A stretch of DNA of 64,000 bases from Deltaproteobacteria bacterium GWC2_55_46 (GTDB lineage Bacteria; Desulfobacterota; GWC2-55-46), in the NCBI GenBank assembly GCA_001595385.3, contig LVEI03000001.1, positions 1,827,501-1,891,500 on the forward strand. The letters run 5' to 3'. Both the position numbers and the translations under genes were made by a program. Under the pieces are notes generated by a model, which did no database searches, was not told where the DNA came from, and saw nothing but the letters and a program-made list of their open reading frames with translations. The stretch's first letter is position 1. Each line of letters opens with the position of its first letter. This document shows, in pieces, positions 17,417 through 25,441 of this stretch.

Positions 17417-18637
17417 ATGGAGCATCTTCCCAGGGCAGAGGCAAGACCTTTGCTCGAAAGGGCCGCCCTGTATTCGATGGGGGTCTATCTATTTGTCCTC
17501 AACCTTCCCCGGGTCGCCTCGTTGAGGGAGGCGAGCTTCCTTATTTCCGCCGCGCTTGCCGCCGCGTACATGTGGAAGATGGGCCGGGTCGCGTGGCCGC
17601 CGATGAGGCTGCTGCTTCTCATGTGGCTGGCTTTCGCGTTCTTGTCGGTCATCCCGGGGAGCGACCTGCCGTTTTCCATTTCAGAGGTAAAAAAAGATGT
17701 CGTATATCCTCTCATGGCGTTCTGGGTCTTTTATGTGATGACAAAAGGCGAGCGGGACTTTTTAAGTCTTTCCATCCCTTTCCTTATAAGCGCGGCGCTC
17801 GTCTCCCTGGCGAGCTTCTATGCCTATTTTGTCCTGGGTCTCGGCTTTGAGGAGCTTGTTGATTCGGGATACCTGTATGGCAAGCGGGCCTATTACAGTT
17901 TTTTCATGCTCTCTGCCGCTATTGTAGCCATAGGGCTTGCGGGCTGCGGCAGCGCCGGGAGAAGGCTTAAGACCCTTGCCATAGCGCTTGTGCCGGTTTT
18001 CTGCACGGGAGTCTATTTCGCGAGGCTGAGGGTAGGCTATCTGGCCATCATCATGGCGGCGTTCCTGTTTTTTATTTACGGCAAGGTCTTGCGGCAGGGG
18101 CTCAAGAGAAGAATATTGGCGGGAGCGGTAGCGGCGTCAATACTTGTGACTCTGCCGCTGCTCGCCACCTACAGGGACCTGGACTTCGGCCTTGATATCG
18201 AGTCGATGAAGACCTCGTTTGAAAGGATCAGGACCGAGGAGCGCTGGATAATCTGGGAGGGGGCTGTAAAGGAGATATCATCGAACCCGGTCTTCGGCAG
18301 GGGCTTCGGGAATAAGGAAATATATGTGCCTGACTTCAGGCTCGGCTACGTCTACCCGCACAACATCCTGCTTAGCTATGGCGTCATGACAGGGGTGGCA
18401 GGCATAGTGTTGCTCATGTTGATCTTCGGGAAGCTTTGCTGGATGATGCACGCGAAGGTCGGTCAATGTGCTTCCAATAGCGCGCAATTCAGCATCATAC
18501 TCGCCGGGCTGGTCCTTACCTCCGTCTTTTTCCTCCTCAATATGACCGAGGATATCATGACGCGCCATACCGGGCAGTTGTTCTGGGCTTTGACGGGTAT
18601 GTTTTTGGGAGCCGGCAGGGAAGTGGACGATAGATAA
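17417..18637 (+). CDS. waaL: O-antigen ligase family membrane protein
   Basis: 406 residues with about ten to twelve membrane helices. The Wzy_C/WaaL region is present: a large periplasmic loop after about residue 255 containing ERWIIWEGAVKEISSNPVFGRGFG, then YVYPHNILLSYGVMTG, where the conserved His of ligases (PHN) lies. It would join O-antigen from undecaprenyl pyrophosphate to the lipid A-core. A Wzy polymerase has the same fold and cannot be ruled out. It has its own promoter with an operator-like palindrome and converges on the minus-strand GT that follows. Confidence 0.8.
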   Translation: MEHLPRAEARPLLERAALYSMGVYLFVLNLPRVASLREASFLISAALAAAYMWKMGRVAWPPMRLLLLMWLAFAFLSVIPGSDLPFSISEVKKDVVYPLMAFWVFYVMTKGERDFLSLSIPFLISAALVSLASFYAYFVLGLGFEELVDSGYLYGKRAYYSFFMLSAAIVAIGLAGCGSAGRRLKTLAIALVPVFCTGVYFARLRVGYLAIIMAAFLFFIYGKVLRQGLKRRILAGAVAASILVTLPLLATYRDLDFGLDIESMKTSFERIRTEERWIIWEGAVKEISSNPVFGRGFGNKEIYVPDFRLGYVYPHNILLSYGVMTGVAGIVLLMLIFGKLCWMMHAKVGQCASNSAQFSIILAGLVLTSVFFLLNMTEDIMTRHTGQLFWALTGMFLGAGREVDDR

Positions 18638-18679
18638 CCTGATGTCTTTAAAAAGTCATAAAATGGGGCAAAGAAGGAT

Positions 18680-19717
18680 TTATGGCTTAACGCATCTCTT
18701 CTGCTTCACGGTATCCTCAATTTTTTCCCATAGCTCCTCCGCGTTTTTCCTGTAGGCCTCCCTGTCCATCATGTCGTAACTGTGTGTCATCGCGCCAACG
18801 TTGTCATTTGTGATCAATTTGCAGCCCGACAGCGCCGCCTGATTGACGATCAAGCCATGCGGTTCCGGCCACCTTGGCATATGTATGTAATATTCGACCC
18901 TGTTAAGGAACTCAGGCATCTCGTCGTATGGTATCCGGCCGATGACCTTGCCGTATCCGAATTTCCGCGGCAATTTGTCGTTTTTTGACCCGAAAAAGAT
19001 AACCTCCTCGTTAGGGAACATTTCCATTATATTGTAAAAGCCTTTTGTTTCAGAATGCCCTCCGTAAGAAGCATATTTGATATCCCTTTTAATCCCCTTG
19101 TCTCTGAAAAGGTCCACATCAACAAGAGGCTTCAGTATAAAGGTCTTTTCTTTAAGCCCGGGGTATATCTTCTGAAATACGGAGGCATGGAGCGGCGAGA
19201 GGAATATATTGAAGACCGCCTTTGTAAAAAGCTCTTTATTGTCATTTACAGGACAATACCCGTTCCTCCACCCCGAATTATTACCCCTGACCCCGAAGTA
19301 GTCCTCTTTTTTTTCAACGCAGTTTGTTCCATCTCCAATATTGCCATTACACGGAAGGGCATTCAGATAGCATATGTCCCCATATGCGTTCTGGCCAAGG
19401 ATGTAATTTTCACGAGAGACGATTTTTTTTAAGAATGAATCACTGAAGTGTTTTTTATGGTCAGGACAGTTGAAAACATCGAAGAGCATCCAGAGATCGG
19501 GCTTTCTGAACCTGAGAAGTCTGCTCAGTATCCGTCTGCTTTTAGGATACACCGAGATCACCCGTATCCTGTGCCCCCGCCGCCGCCCTTCGTTGACGAT
19601 GGCCCGTGTATACTGTTCGCCACCGCCGTTATAGAAAAAGGGGTTGAGGTGGGCTAAAAAATTTATCTTTAAAATGCCTTTAGGGGTGATCTCCATGGTT
19701 TCCGGATCCGGGTTCAA
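18680..19717 (-). CDS. GT4-like glycosyltransferase
   Basis: 345 residues (TTG start at 19717; an ATG at 19696 is an equal choice, neither has a good ribosome-binding site). N-terminal INFLAHLNPFFYNGGGEQYT and a C-terminal region with YASYGGHSETKGFYNI, EVIFFGSKND and MPRWPEPHGLIVNQAALSGC suggest a GT-B enzyme whose donor site is in the last stretch. A cysteine-rich middle (CYLNALPCNG...TNCVEKK) is unusual. Base composition is more AT-rich than the LPS genes on either side. Its neighbour is an FkbM methyltransferase, a common surface-glycan pairing. Specific substrate unknown. Confidence 0.65.
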   Translation of the reverse strand: MNPDPETMEITPKGILKINFLAHLNPFFYNGGGEQYTRAIVNEGRRRGHRIRVISVYPKSRRILSRLLRFRKPDLWMLFDVFNCPDHKKHFSDSFLKKIVSRENYILGQNAYGDICYLNALPCNGNIGDGTNCVEKKEDYFGVRGNNSGWRNGYCPVNDNKELFTKAVFNIFLSPLHASVFQKIYPGLKEKTFILKPLVDVDLFRDKGIKRDIKYASYGGHSETKGFYNIMEMFPNEEVIFFGSKNDKLPRKFGYGKVIGRIPYDEMPEFLNRVEYYIHMPRWPEPHGLIVNQAALSGCKLITNDNVGAMTHSYDMMDREAYRKNAEELWEKIEDTVKQKRCVKP

Positions 19718-19798
19718 TATTCACCAAAGGACTGGTTTTAGAGCGAGATGCGAGGTTGGTTAAAGAGCCGGAATATTTCGAGCGTATCCTGCTGCCGA

Positions 19799-20617
19799 TC
19801 AGACCATGCGATACGTCCTGAGAGAGTGAAGCGCATTCCTGTTGCAGGCATAAAAAGGGAAGTGAACCCTTCCGATCCTCCGTTTATAGCCCAGGGCAAA
19901 CCACTGCTCAAGGTATGATAAAAGTTCGTAATCGCGCGCGCCGTGCAGTTCGCCGATTATCCAGCGGACCGAGCGCAAAACTTCTTCGTCAAAAGACGTC
20001 AGTATGTCGTATTCGGAGCCTTCAGTGTCTATCTTGATAAGGTCTATGCCGCGCGCACCTATTTCATCCAGGATCTCGGATGTCTTTCTCAGGGTCACCG
20101 TGATGCCGGATTTCGATTCGCGCTCAGCCGGATCATCGACAATCGAAAAAGTTGAAAACTCGTTTTTCGAAGAGCACGGGTTATAGATAGTAGTCTCCTT
20201 ATTCTCTTTTCCGAGAGCGATACAATAGGGTTTTATATTTGCGTATCCGGCTATGTTCTTCTGAAGAAGCTTGAAGTTATTGGGCTCCGGCTCAAAAGCA
20301 TAGATCTTTGCCGAAGGGAAGATGGTGGCATAATAGATGGAAGCGATCCCGATATTCGCGCCGATGTCAACAATGACCTTGGGGTCGATCTCTTTGGGGA
20401 TGTAATATTCTCCTTTGCGCCCCTTGTGGCCTTTTACAAGTAATATGTTGTAGATATGAGAGGCGTCACTGCTGCAGGGCCGGTAATGGATCGGCTGCCC
20501 GTTCCACATGAAGGTCTCAAGGTCTTTGCAATCAGGGTTATCTTGAGGCCTGCAGTTCTTCATGAACTTCCATGACATCGAACGGAGCAGGACTTTTAAA
20601 TCATTTTTTGACAGCAT
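19799..20617 (-). CDS. FkbM-family SAM-dependent methyltransferase
   Basis: 272 residues. The SAM-binding motif VIVDIGANIGIASIYYA, FEPEPNNFKLLQKNI and the FkbM motif DLIKIDTEGSEYDIL are all present in order. FkbM enzymes O-methylate sugars or other hydroxyls, and in LPS clusters they usually decorate O-antigen residues. It lies 81 bases upstream of the GT-like gene on the same strand and is divergent from the GT9-like gene. AT-rich compared with the flanking core genes. Confidence 0.85.
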   Translation of the reverse strand: MLSKNDLKVLLRSMSWKFMKNCRPQDNPDCKDLETFMWNGQPIHYRPCSSDASHIYNILLVKGHKGRKGEYYIPKEIDPKVIVDIGANIGIASIYYATIFPSAKIYAFEPEPNNFKLLQKNIAGYANIKPYCIALGKENKETTIYNPCSSKNEFSTFSIVDDPAERESKSGITVTLRKTSEILDEIGARGIDLIKIDTEGSEYDILTSFDEEVLRSVRWIIGELHGARDYELLSYLEQWFALGYKRRIGRVHFPFYACNRNALHSLRTYRMV

Positions 20618-20718
20618 TCCATCCTTCTTCGATTATCTTATTGTGTGTTGCGAGCATAGTATATTATATTGTGCGGTATCGATACAATTGGAATTTTCGC
20701 TGATATTCGTTAAAAATC

Positions 20719-21723
20719 ATGAAAAAAATCGAACTTTATTTCCTCCGCTGGTACTTCCCGTATAACATCGGCGATACCGTGATGTTCTCCTCCCTTTTCC
20801 GGGCCATAAAGGAGGTCTATGGGCCATGCAAGCTGGAAGTCATAAGCGACCGCACTGTCCTGGAAGCCTTTTTCAATGACAGGTACGTTGACAGGTTCAG
20901 AACACCCCGTTTATACGAAAAAATATTGCCGAAAAGCTTCTATTACAAAAAAAAGAATATTGTCCATGATCAGGGCGCGCGAAGGATAAAGTTTGTGATC
21001 TGGCCTGAATGGCGAGAAGAGACATTCGCTTATCTTTCCGCCGGCACTAATATTGAGGAATGCGTTGGCGCGCCATGCAAGAACATAATCTCGTACAATT
21101 ACGCTCTTCAAGCAGGCATCGAGGCCGCCGGATTTCAGGACCTGAGGCCCAGGATATATTTGACAGAAGAAGAGGTCCGGGAGGCCGAAGAAAGCATTTA
21201 TCCGAACTCGATAGCCATCAACATGGCGCGTATACGCAATTCCCAGCAGAGAAGAGACGGCGAGCGGCTCCGTTATAGAATCGAGAGCTGGAGGCGCTTC
21301 GTTGGCGATGTTAAAAAATATGACCCTTCGATAAGGATATATGAGGTCGGACAGGAGGCCTTTGAAGGTGTCGGCGATGAATTCCTGCCCAATCTCTCGA
21401 TCCGTAAGACCGCGGCCGCGCTGAATGCCATGCGTTTGGTCGTATTGTCAGATGGCGGTGTGCACAATATCTGTAACGCGATAGATAAAAAGGTGCTGTT
21501 GTTCCAGGCCTATGAGTGGAACCCGCCGGACCTGTTCAAGATGGGCAACGCCATCTTTAACGAGGACTATCATCTTGAGTGCAGGAAAAGGTGCCACTTG
21601 TTTTCAGATATACTGAAAATCCGGAGCGCGAAAGAGACATGTGGCCGTGAGTGTTACGGTCTTGACCCGGCGAGGCTTGCCCGGGACTGCATCGCTCATC
21701 TGGAAATGGAAAATAGAGTTTAA
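20719..21723 (+). CDS. GT9-like (heptosyltransferase-fold) glycosyltransferase
   Basis: 334 residues starting KKIELYFLRWYFPYNIGDTVMFSSLFRAI, a GT9-type opening with the IGD motif. The C-terminal half has SIRKTAAALNAMRLVVLSDGGVHNICNAI, which corresponds to the DSGxMH donor loop but reads SDGGVHN, and a tail with four Cys (CRKRCHLFSD...CGRECYGL). It is therefore a divergent GT9-fold enzyme, probably not a standard heptosyltransferase. It sits in the AT-richer block. The coding sequence starts in a 101-bp divergent gap with FkbM. Confidence 0.7.
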   Translation: MKKIELYFLRWYFPYNIGDTVMFSSLFRAIKEVYGPCKLEVISDRTVLEAFFNDRYVDRFRTPRLYEKILPKSFYYKKKNIVHDQGARRIKFVIWPEWREETFAYLSAGTNIEECVGAPCKNIISYNYALQAGIEAAGFQDLRPRIYLTEEEVREAEESIYPNSIAINMARIRNSQQRRDGERLRYRIESWRRFVGDVKKYDPSIRIYEVGQEAFEGVGDEFLPNLSIRKTAAALNAMRLVVLSDGGVHNICNAIDKKVLLFQAYEWNPPDLFKMGNAIFNEDYHLECRKRCHLFSDILKIRSAKETCGRECYGLDPARLARDCIAHLEMENRV

Positions 21724-21884
21724 ATCCAGGGGCTTTGAAAAAAACCGGGACACCTCCCGCCTGTTGGCCTGACCTGCCTTGCCTTGAATCTGCCGCCAGA
21801 CCCATTTGGATTTGCCTAAAAAAACCTCATGTGTTATAAGTAGGCCTGCGCGTTTTTTTAAAATCCACACTACGGATTCGGGCC

Positions 21885-22895
21885 GTGAAAAGATACCTGA
21901 GCTCTAAGAGGGCTCAAACACTCATCGAGAAGTTCAGGAGGGCGCGGATACTCGTCGTCGGCGACCTCATCATGGACCACTTCATCTGGGGCAAGGTCAG
22001 AAGGATTTCCCCTGAGGCCCCGGTGCCGGTCGTCGAGGTCACCTCTGAATCGATAATGCTCGGCGGCAGCGCCAACGTGGTGAACAACATCCACAGCCTG
22101 GGCGGCAGATCGCTCGTCACGGGCGTCATCGGGAGCGACGGGGACGGCAAGAAGCTCGTCTCCATACTGAAGGACAAGGGCATCCCTACGGATGGGCTCG
22201 TCGTAGACCACAAAAGGCCCACAACCATAAAGACAAGGGTCATCGCCCATAACCAGCAGGTCGTAAGGTTCGACCGCGAGATGCGGGACAAGATAGGCCC
22301 GGAGGCGACCGCCAGGGTCTTGAGGTACATAAAGAAAGCCGTTAAATCTTCCGACATCGTAGTCATATCCGACTACGCGAAGGGGCTCATAACCCCGTAC
22401 CTTATGGAGGAGACGAACTCCCTTTGCATGGACCTCGGCATCCCGGTGGCCGTAGACCCGAAGGTAGAGCACCTCGACTATTATAAAAAGGTCACGATAG
22501 TCACCCCTAATAACCTCGAGGCCTCGCAGGCTTCAGGCGTTGAGATAGGCGACGATGAGAGCCTCCACCGGGCCGGAGAGGTGCTCTTCGGAAGGCTCGG
22601 CTGCCAGGCCCTCCTCATAACAAGAGGAGAGCACGGCATGAGCCTCTTTGAGCCGGGGAGCGAAACCCACATACCTACCGTCGCCCAGGAGGTATTCGAC
22701 GTGAGCGGCGCCGGAGATACCGTCATAAGCACCCTCGCCCTCGCCCTCGCCTCCGGCGCGAGCTTTAGAGAGGCCGCGATGCTCGCGAACTTCGCGGCGG
22801 GCGTTGTAGTCGGCAAGATCGGCACCGCGACGGTAACGCCAGAGGAGCTTTACAACGCGGCTGGCGCTGGCCTCAAGGTAAGGCTTCCGCAATAG
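21885..22895 (+). CDS. rfaE1: D-glycero-beta-D-manno-heptose-7-phosphate kinase
   Basis: 336 residues, GTG start. PfkB/ribokinase fold: LVVGDLIMDHFIWGKVRRISPEAPVPVVEV, GGSANVVNNIHSLGG, DPKVEHLDYYKKVTIVTPN and the catalytic DVSGAGDTVIST with Asp as base. It is the kinase half of HldE only; no C-terminal nucleotidyltransferase follows, so RfaE2 must be elsewhere. It makes heptose 1,7-bisphosphate, the substrate of gmhB at 5.1 kb. Returns to the GC-rich codon use of the core cluster after the AT-richer block. Confidence 0.93.
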   Translation: MKRYLSSKRAQTLIEKFRRARILVVGDLIMDHFIWGKVRRISPEAPVPVVEVTSESIMLGGSANVVNNIHSLGGRSLVTGVIGSDGDGKKLVSILKDKGIPTDGLVVDHKRPTTIKTRVIAHNQQVVRFDREMRDKIGPEATARVLRYIKKAVKSSDIVVISDYAKGLITPYLMEETNSLCMDLGIPVAVDPKVEHLDYYKKVTIVTPNNLEASQASGVEIGDDESLHRAGEVLFGRLGCQALLITRGEHGMSLFEPGSETHIPTVAQEVFDVSGAGDTVISTLALALASGASFREAAMLANFAAGVVVGKIGTATVTPEELYNAAGAGLKVRLPQ

Positions 22896-22940
22896 GGCTT
22901 GCTTCATCTGGCCAAAAATACCTGAACATAAAGGAGCGGC

Positions 22941-23810
22941 ATGGCACGGTCCATGACAGGCTGGGGCAAGGGAGACTTTGCCATTGGCGGCGACACTTAC
23001 ACTATCGAAGTAAAGACACTCAACCACAGGTTCATAGACATCTCCATGAGGTCGCCTGAGAGGTTCTCGCCCATGGAGACACGTCTTCGGGACGAGATAA
23101 AAAAGAGGTTCGCCAGGGGCTCATTCTCGGTGCATATCTATTCCGTTTCAACGGAGGCCCCGGCGCTGAAGCTTAACATCCCGATGGCGAGGCTCTACCT
23201 CGATTCCGCGGAGGAGCTTAAAAGCGGCCTTGGCATCAAGGGCGAGATGGACCTTGCTACCCTTCTGCGGCAAAAGGACATATTCACCTTCGAGAGGAAG
23301 GGTACTGTTACGGATGAGGACTGGGGGCAGTTCAAGGCGGCGCTCGATACCGCCCTTGTCCAGGTGGAGGAGTGGAGGATAAGGGAAGGAGAGGCGCTGG
23401 TGGCAGACTTGCTTGCCAGGGCAGAGGCGCTCGAAGGCCTTCTTTTCACCGTCGAGGTGAGAATACCCAAGATGCTCGAAGCATACAGGGAACGCCTCAA
23501 ATCGGAGATAGAAAAAATAATAGCCGGAAGGGTCGACGAGTCAAGGATACTGCTTGAGGCCGCGATATTCGCGGAAAAGACCGACACCGCCGAAGAGGCC
23601 ACCCGCTTGAAGAGCCACCTCGAGCTATTCCGCAGGCTCATAACCTCCGAGGGGCCTATCGGAAAGAAGCTCGACTTCCTCTGCCAGGAGCTTGGCCGGG
23701 AGATAAACACCATCGGCTCAAAGGCAAACGACGTCCGGATAACCCAGACCGTCATAGACATGAAGGGCGAGGTCGAAAAGATAAGGGAGCAGGTGCAAAA
23801 CGTAGAATGA
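22941..23810 (+). CDS. yicC: YicC-family endoribonuclease
   Basis: 289 residues. The family N-terminus SMTGWGKG and the C-terminal part RLKSHLELFRRLITSEGPIGKKLDFLCQELGREINTIGSKA are unmistakable (YicC N and DUF1732 C domains). E. coli YicC is an RNase acting on sRNA such as RyhB. Placed just upstream of gmk and rpoZ, a recurrent order in many bacteria. GGAGCGGC serves as a weak ribosome-binding site. Confidence 0.93.
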   Translation: MARSMTGWGKGDFAIGGDTYTIEVKTLNHRFIDISMRSPERFSPMETRLRDEIKKRFARGSFSVHIYSVSTEAPALKLNIPMARLYLDSAEELKSGLGIKGEMDLATLLRQKDIFTFERKGTVTDEDWGQFKAALDTALVQVEEWRIREGEALVADLLARAEALEGLLFTVEVRIPKMLEAYRERLKSEIEKIIAGRVDESRILLEAAIFAEKTDTAEEATRLKSHLELFRRLITSEGPIGKKLDFLCQELGREINTIGSKANDVRITQTVIDMKGEVEKIREQVQNVE

Positions 23811-23815
23811 GGAAG

Positions 23816-23836
23816 CCCCCTCTTTTCTAAAGGGGG
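23816..23836 (+). repeat. Short hairpin related to the dispersed repeat
   Basis: CCCCCT and AGGGGG arms around TCTTTTCTAA-like bases, between yicC and gmk. It resembles the CCCCTCTTT/AAAGAGGGG hairpin of repeat copies A and B, with a flanking GGGGGATGAAAT. It may be a remnant of the same family. No T-tract follows, so it is not a convincing terminator. Confidence 0.45.
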
Positions 23837-23867
23837 ATGAAATACAGGTTTTAAGGATCCCAATAAC

Positions 23868-24479
23868 ATGTCCGGCATAGCATTTATAGTCTCCGCCCCG
23901 TCCGGGGCAGGGAAGACCACCCTCTGCAAGATGGCTGAGGGGCGCTTCCCTGATATAAAGAACTCGGTCTCCTATACCACCCGCCCCTCCAGGCCCGGCG
24001 AGAGCAATGGTGTGGATTACTGGTTCGTTGACGACGCCACATTCGACCGTATGGTAGAGCGGGGCGAGTTCCTTGAGTACGCGGACGTCTACGGCAAGAG
24101 GTACGGCACGTCTAAAAAGGACCTGGAAGCTTTCCTCGCAAGGGGCGAAAGCGTCATCCTTGAGATAGACGTGCAGGGCGCGGCCAACGTCAGGAAGCGG
24201 CTTTCGGGAGGGGTCTTCGTATTCATACTTCCGCCTTCGCTTAAAGTCGCCGGGGAAAGGCTTGTTGCCAGGGGCAAGGATAGCGCTGAAGAGATAAAAA
24301 GAAGGCTCGGCATAGCGGTCGACGAGATAAAAAGGGCCTTCGAGTACGATTACATCGTGATAAACGACGACCTTACGAGGGCCTTCGAGGAGTTCTCCGC
24401 GATAATCGTGGCTGAACGCGCCAGGTCTTCGAGGATGGCGGGTAAGCTAAAGGAGCTTTTCGGCAAACAAACGCGGTAG
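23868..24479 (+). CDS. gmk: Guanylate kinase
   Basis: 203 residues; ATP-dependent phosphorylation of GMP to GDP in the cytosol. P-loop SAPSGAGKTTLCKM, GMP-binding SYTTRPSRPGESNGVDYWFV, EYADVYGKRYGT and LEIDVQGAANVRK are all in place, and the length is standard. Codirectional with yicC upstream and rpoZ downstream, though rpoZ has its own promoter. Confidence 0.96.
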   Translation: MSGIAFIVSAPSGAGKTTLCKMAEGRFPDIKNSVSYTTRPSRPGESNGVDYWFVDDATFDRMVERGEFLEYADVYGKRYGTSKKDLEAFLARGESVILEIDVQGAANVRKRLSGGVFVFILPPSLKVAGERLVARGKDSAEEIKRRLGIAVDEIKRAFEYDYIVINDDLTRAFEEFSAIIVAERARSSRMAGKLKELFGKQTR

Positions 24480-24488
24480 ACGCGGCAG

Positions 24489-24517
24489 TTGACAGGCCGT
24501 TTTTAAAAACGTATAAT
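24489..24517 (+). promoter_or_regulatory. Consensus sigma-70 promoter of rpoZ
   Basis: TTGACA (24489-24494), 17-bp spacer, TATAAT (24512-24517): a perfect match in both boxes and spacing. AAGGAGG (24537-24543) is the ribosome-binding site for rpoZ at 24554. Confidence 0.85.
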
Positions 24518-24553
24518 TTATACTTGTTTCGGATAAAAGGAGGTTAGTCCCAA

Positions 24554-24766
24554 ATGGCAAGGATAACTGTCGAGGATTGTTTGAAAGAGATTCCCAGCAG
24601 GTTCATGCTGGTCCATCTCGCTTCTCAGAGGGCGAGGGACCTTATAAAGGGCGCGCCTTCACTGGTGAAGACCGACAACAAGGCGGTTGTAACGGCTCTG
24701 CGCGAGATAGCCGCTGGCAAGGTCAAGGTAATGCCAACGACCAGGAAGAAAGAGCTTTCGGAATAG
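24554..24766 (+). CDS. rpoZ: RNA polymerase omega subunit
   Basis: 70 residues. [33 protein letters not shown] is the omega signature, followed by [19 protein letters not shown]. It helps assemble RNA polymerase and keep beta-prime folded. It has its own consensus promoter and a strong terminator, so omega can be made independently of gmk. Confidence 0.95.
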   Translation: MARITVEDCLKEIPSRFMLVHLASQRARDLIKGAPSLVKTDNKAVVTALREIAAGKVKVMPTTRKKELSE

Positions 24767-24782
24767 GCCTTACTGATTCACA

Positions 24783-24818
24783 AGGGGGGGCGGCTTTTGC
24801 CGTCCCCCCTTTTTTTTA
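24783..24818 (+). terminator. Rho-independent terminator after rpoZ
   Basis: GGGGGGCGGC, a TTTT loop, GCCGTCCCCCC and a run of eight T. One T opposite G or A is the only imperfection in the stem. Confidence 0.93.
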
Positions 24819-24841
24819 TTTCGTTCAGGGGCGCGGGCTGC

Positions 24842-25417
24842 TTAATCGGCTTGGCCTCCTGGATAACGCCTCCGTATATAGATAGTCAGAAGAACGGCTA
24901 TGCCTACGGCCATCGTCAACCCTACAACAAAAAAGGTCCATGTGTCTGGCCTTATGACCCCAAGGGCTATGATGAGTACAAGCAGTGGCAGATCGAGAAA
25001 GTGCGTAAAAGCCGGTATGAGCCGCCCCCTTTCCTTTTCGACCCTGGGGTCGAGATGATCCGCGCCCGCCGCCTCGCGGGATAGCCGCCGGATGCGCATG
25101 AAATAAATCCTTGTTATTGTGTTACCTTCGATGAACTCGAAGGAGAATAGCGCTATCATGCCAGCGAGCCATGGTATGTCGATAAACCCCCAGCCGTATA
25201 CCTCTGTCGTCATCCACGCGCCTGAGAAAAGAAGGAGCAAGGCTCCCGGGACGACTACCCCGTCGTAGAATATGGCAATAGCGCGCGCCGCCTCTGAGAA
25301 AAGGGCCGGGTCTTTAATCTGCCTTGACCTCAAGTCAGAGAGCCAGACGCCGATTAGCCCGCCGCCTATCATCACGGCGCCGAGGACGTGAGCGAACCTC
25401 AATAGGGTGTAGGTCAT
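24842..25417 (-). CDS. DUF2269-family integral membrane protein
   Basis: 191 residues with about five membrane helices. LLRFAHVLGAVMIGGGLIGVWLSDLRSR with the conserved His in helix 1, VVPGALLLLFSGAWMT, and a second HF pair (FTHFLDLPLL) are typical of the DUF2269 group, which is related to small heme/copper-linked membrane proteins such as CopD and HemJ. Function is not established. It converges on rpoZ and lies 24 bases downstream of the ABC ATPase gene on the same strand. Confidence 0.75.
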   Translation of the reverse strand: MTYTLLRFAHVLGAVMIGGGLIGVWLSDLRSRQIKDPALFSEAARAIAIFYDGVVVPGALLLLFSGAWMTTEVYGWGFIDIPWLAGMIALFSFEFIEGNTITRIYFMRIRRLSREAAGADHLDPRVEKERGRLIPAFTHFLDLPLLVLIIALGVIRPDTWTFFVVGLTMAVGIAVLLTIYIRRRYPGGQAD

Positions 25418-25441
25418 ATCAGGCGCTACGCGACATTCAAT

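Noticed and set aside
23811-23867. Rho-independent terminator between yicC and gmk
   Set aside because: The hairpin is short with no T-tract, so read-through into gmk is likely.
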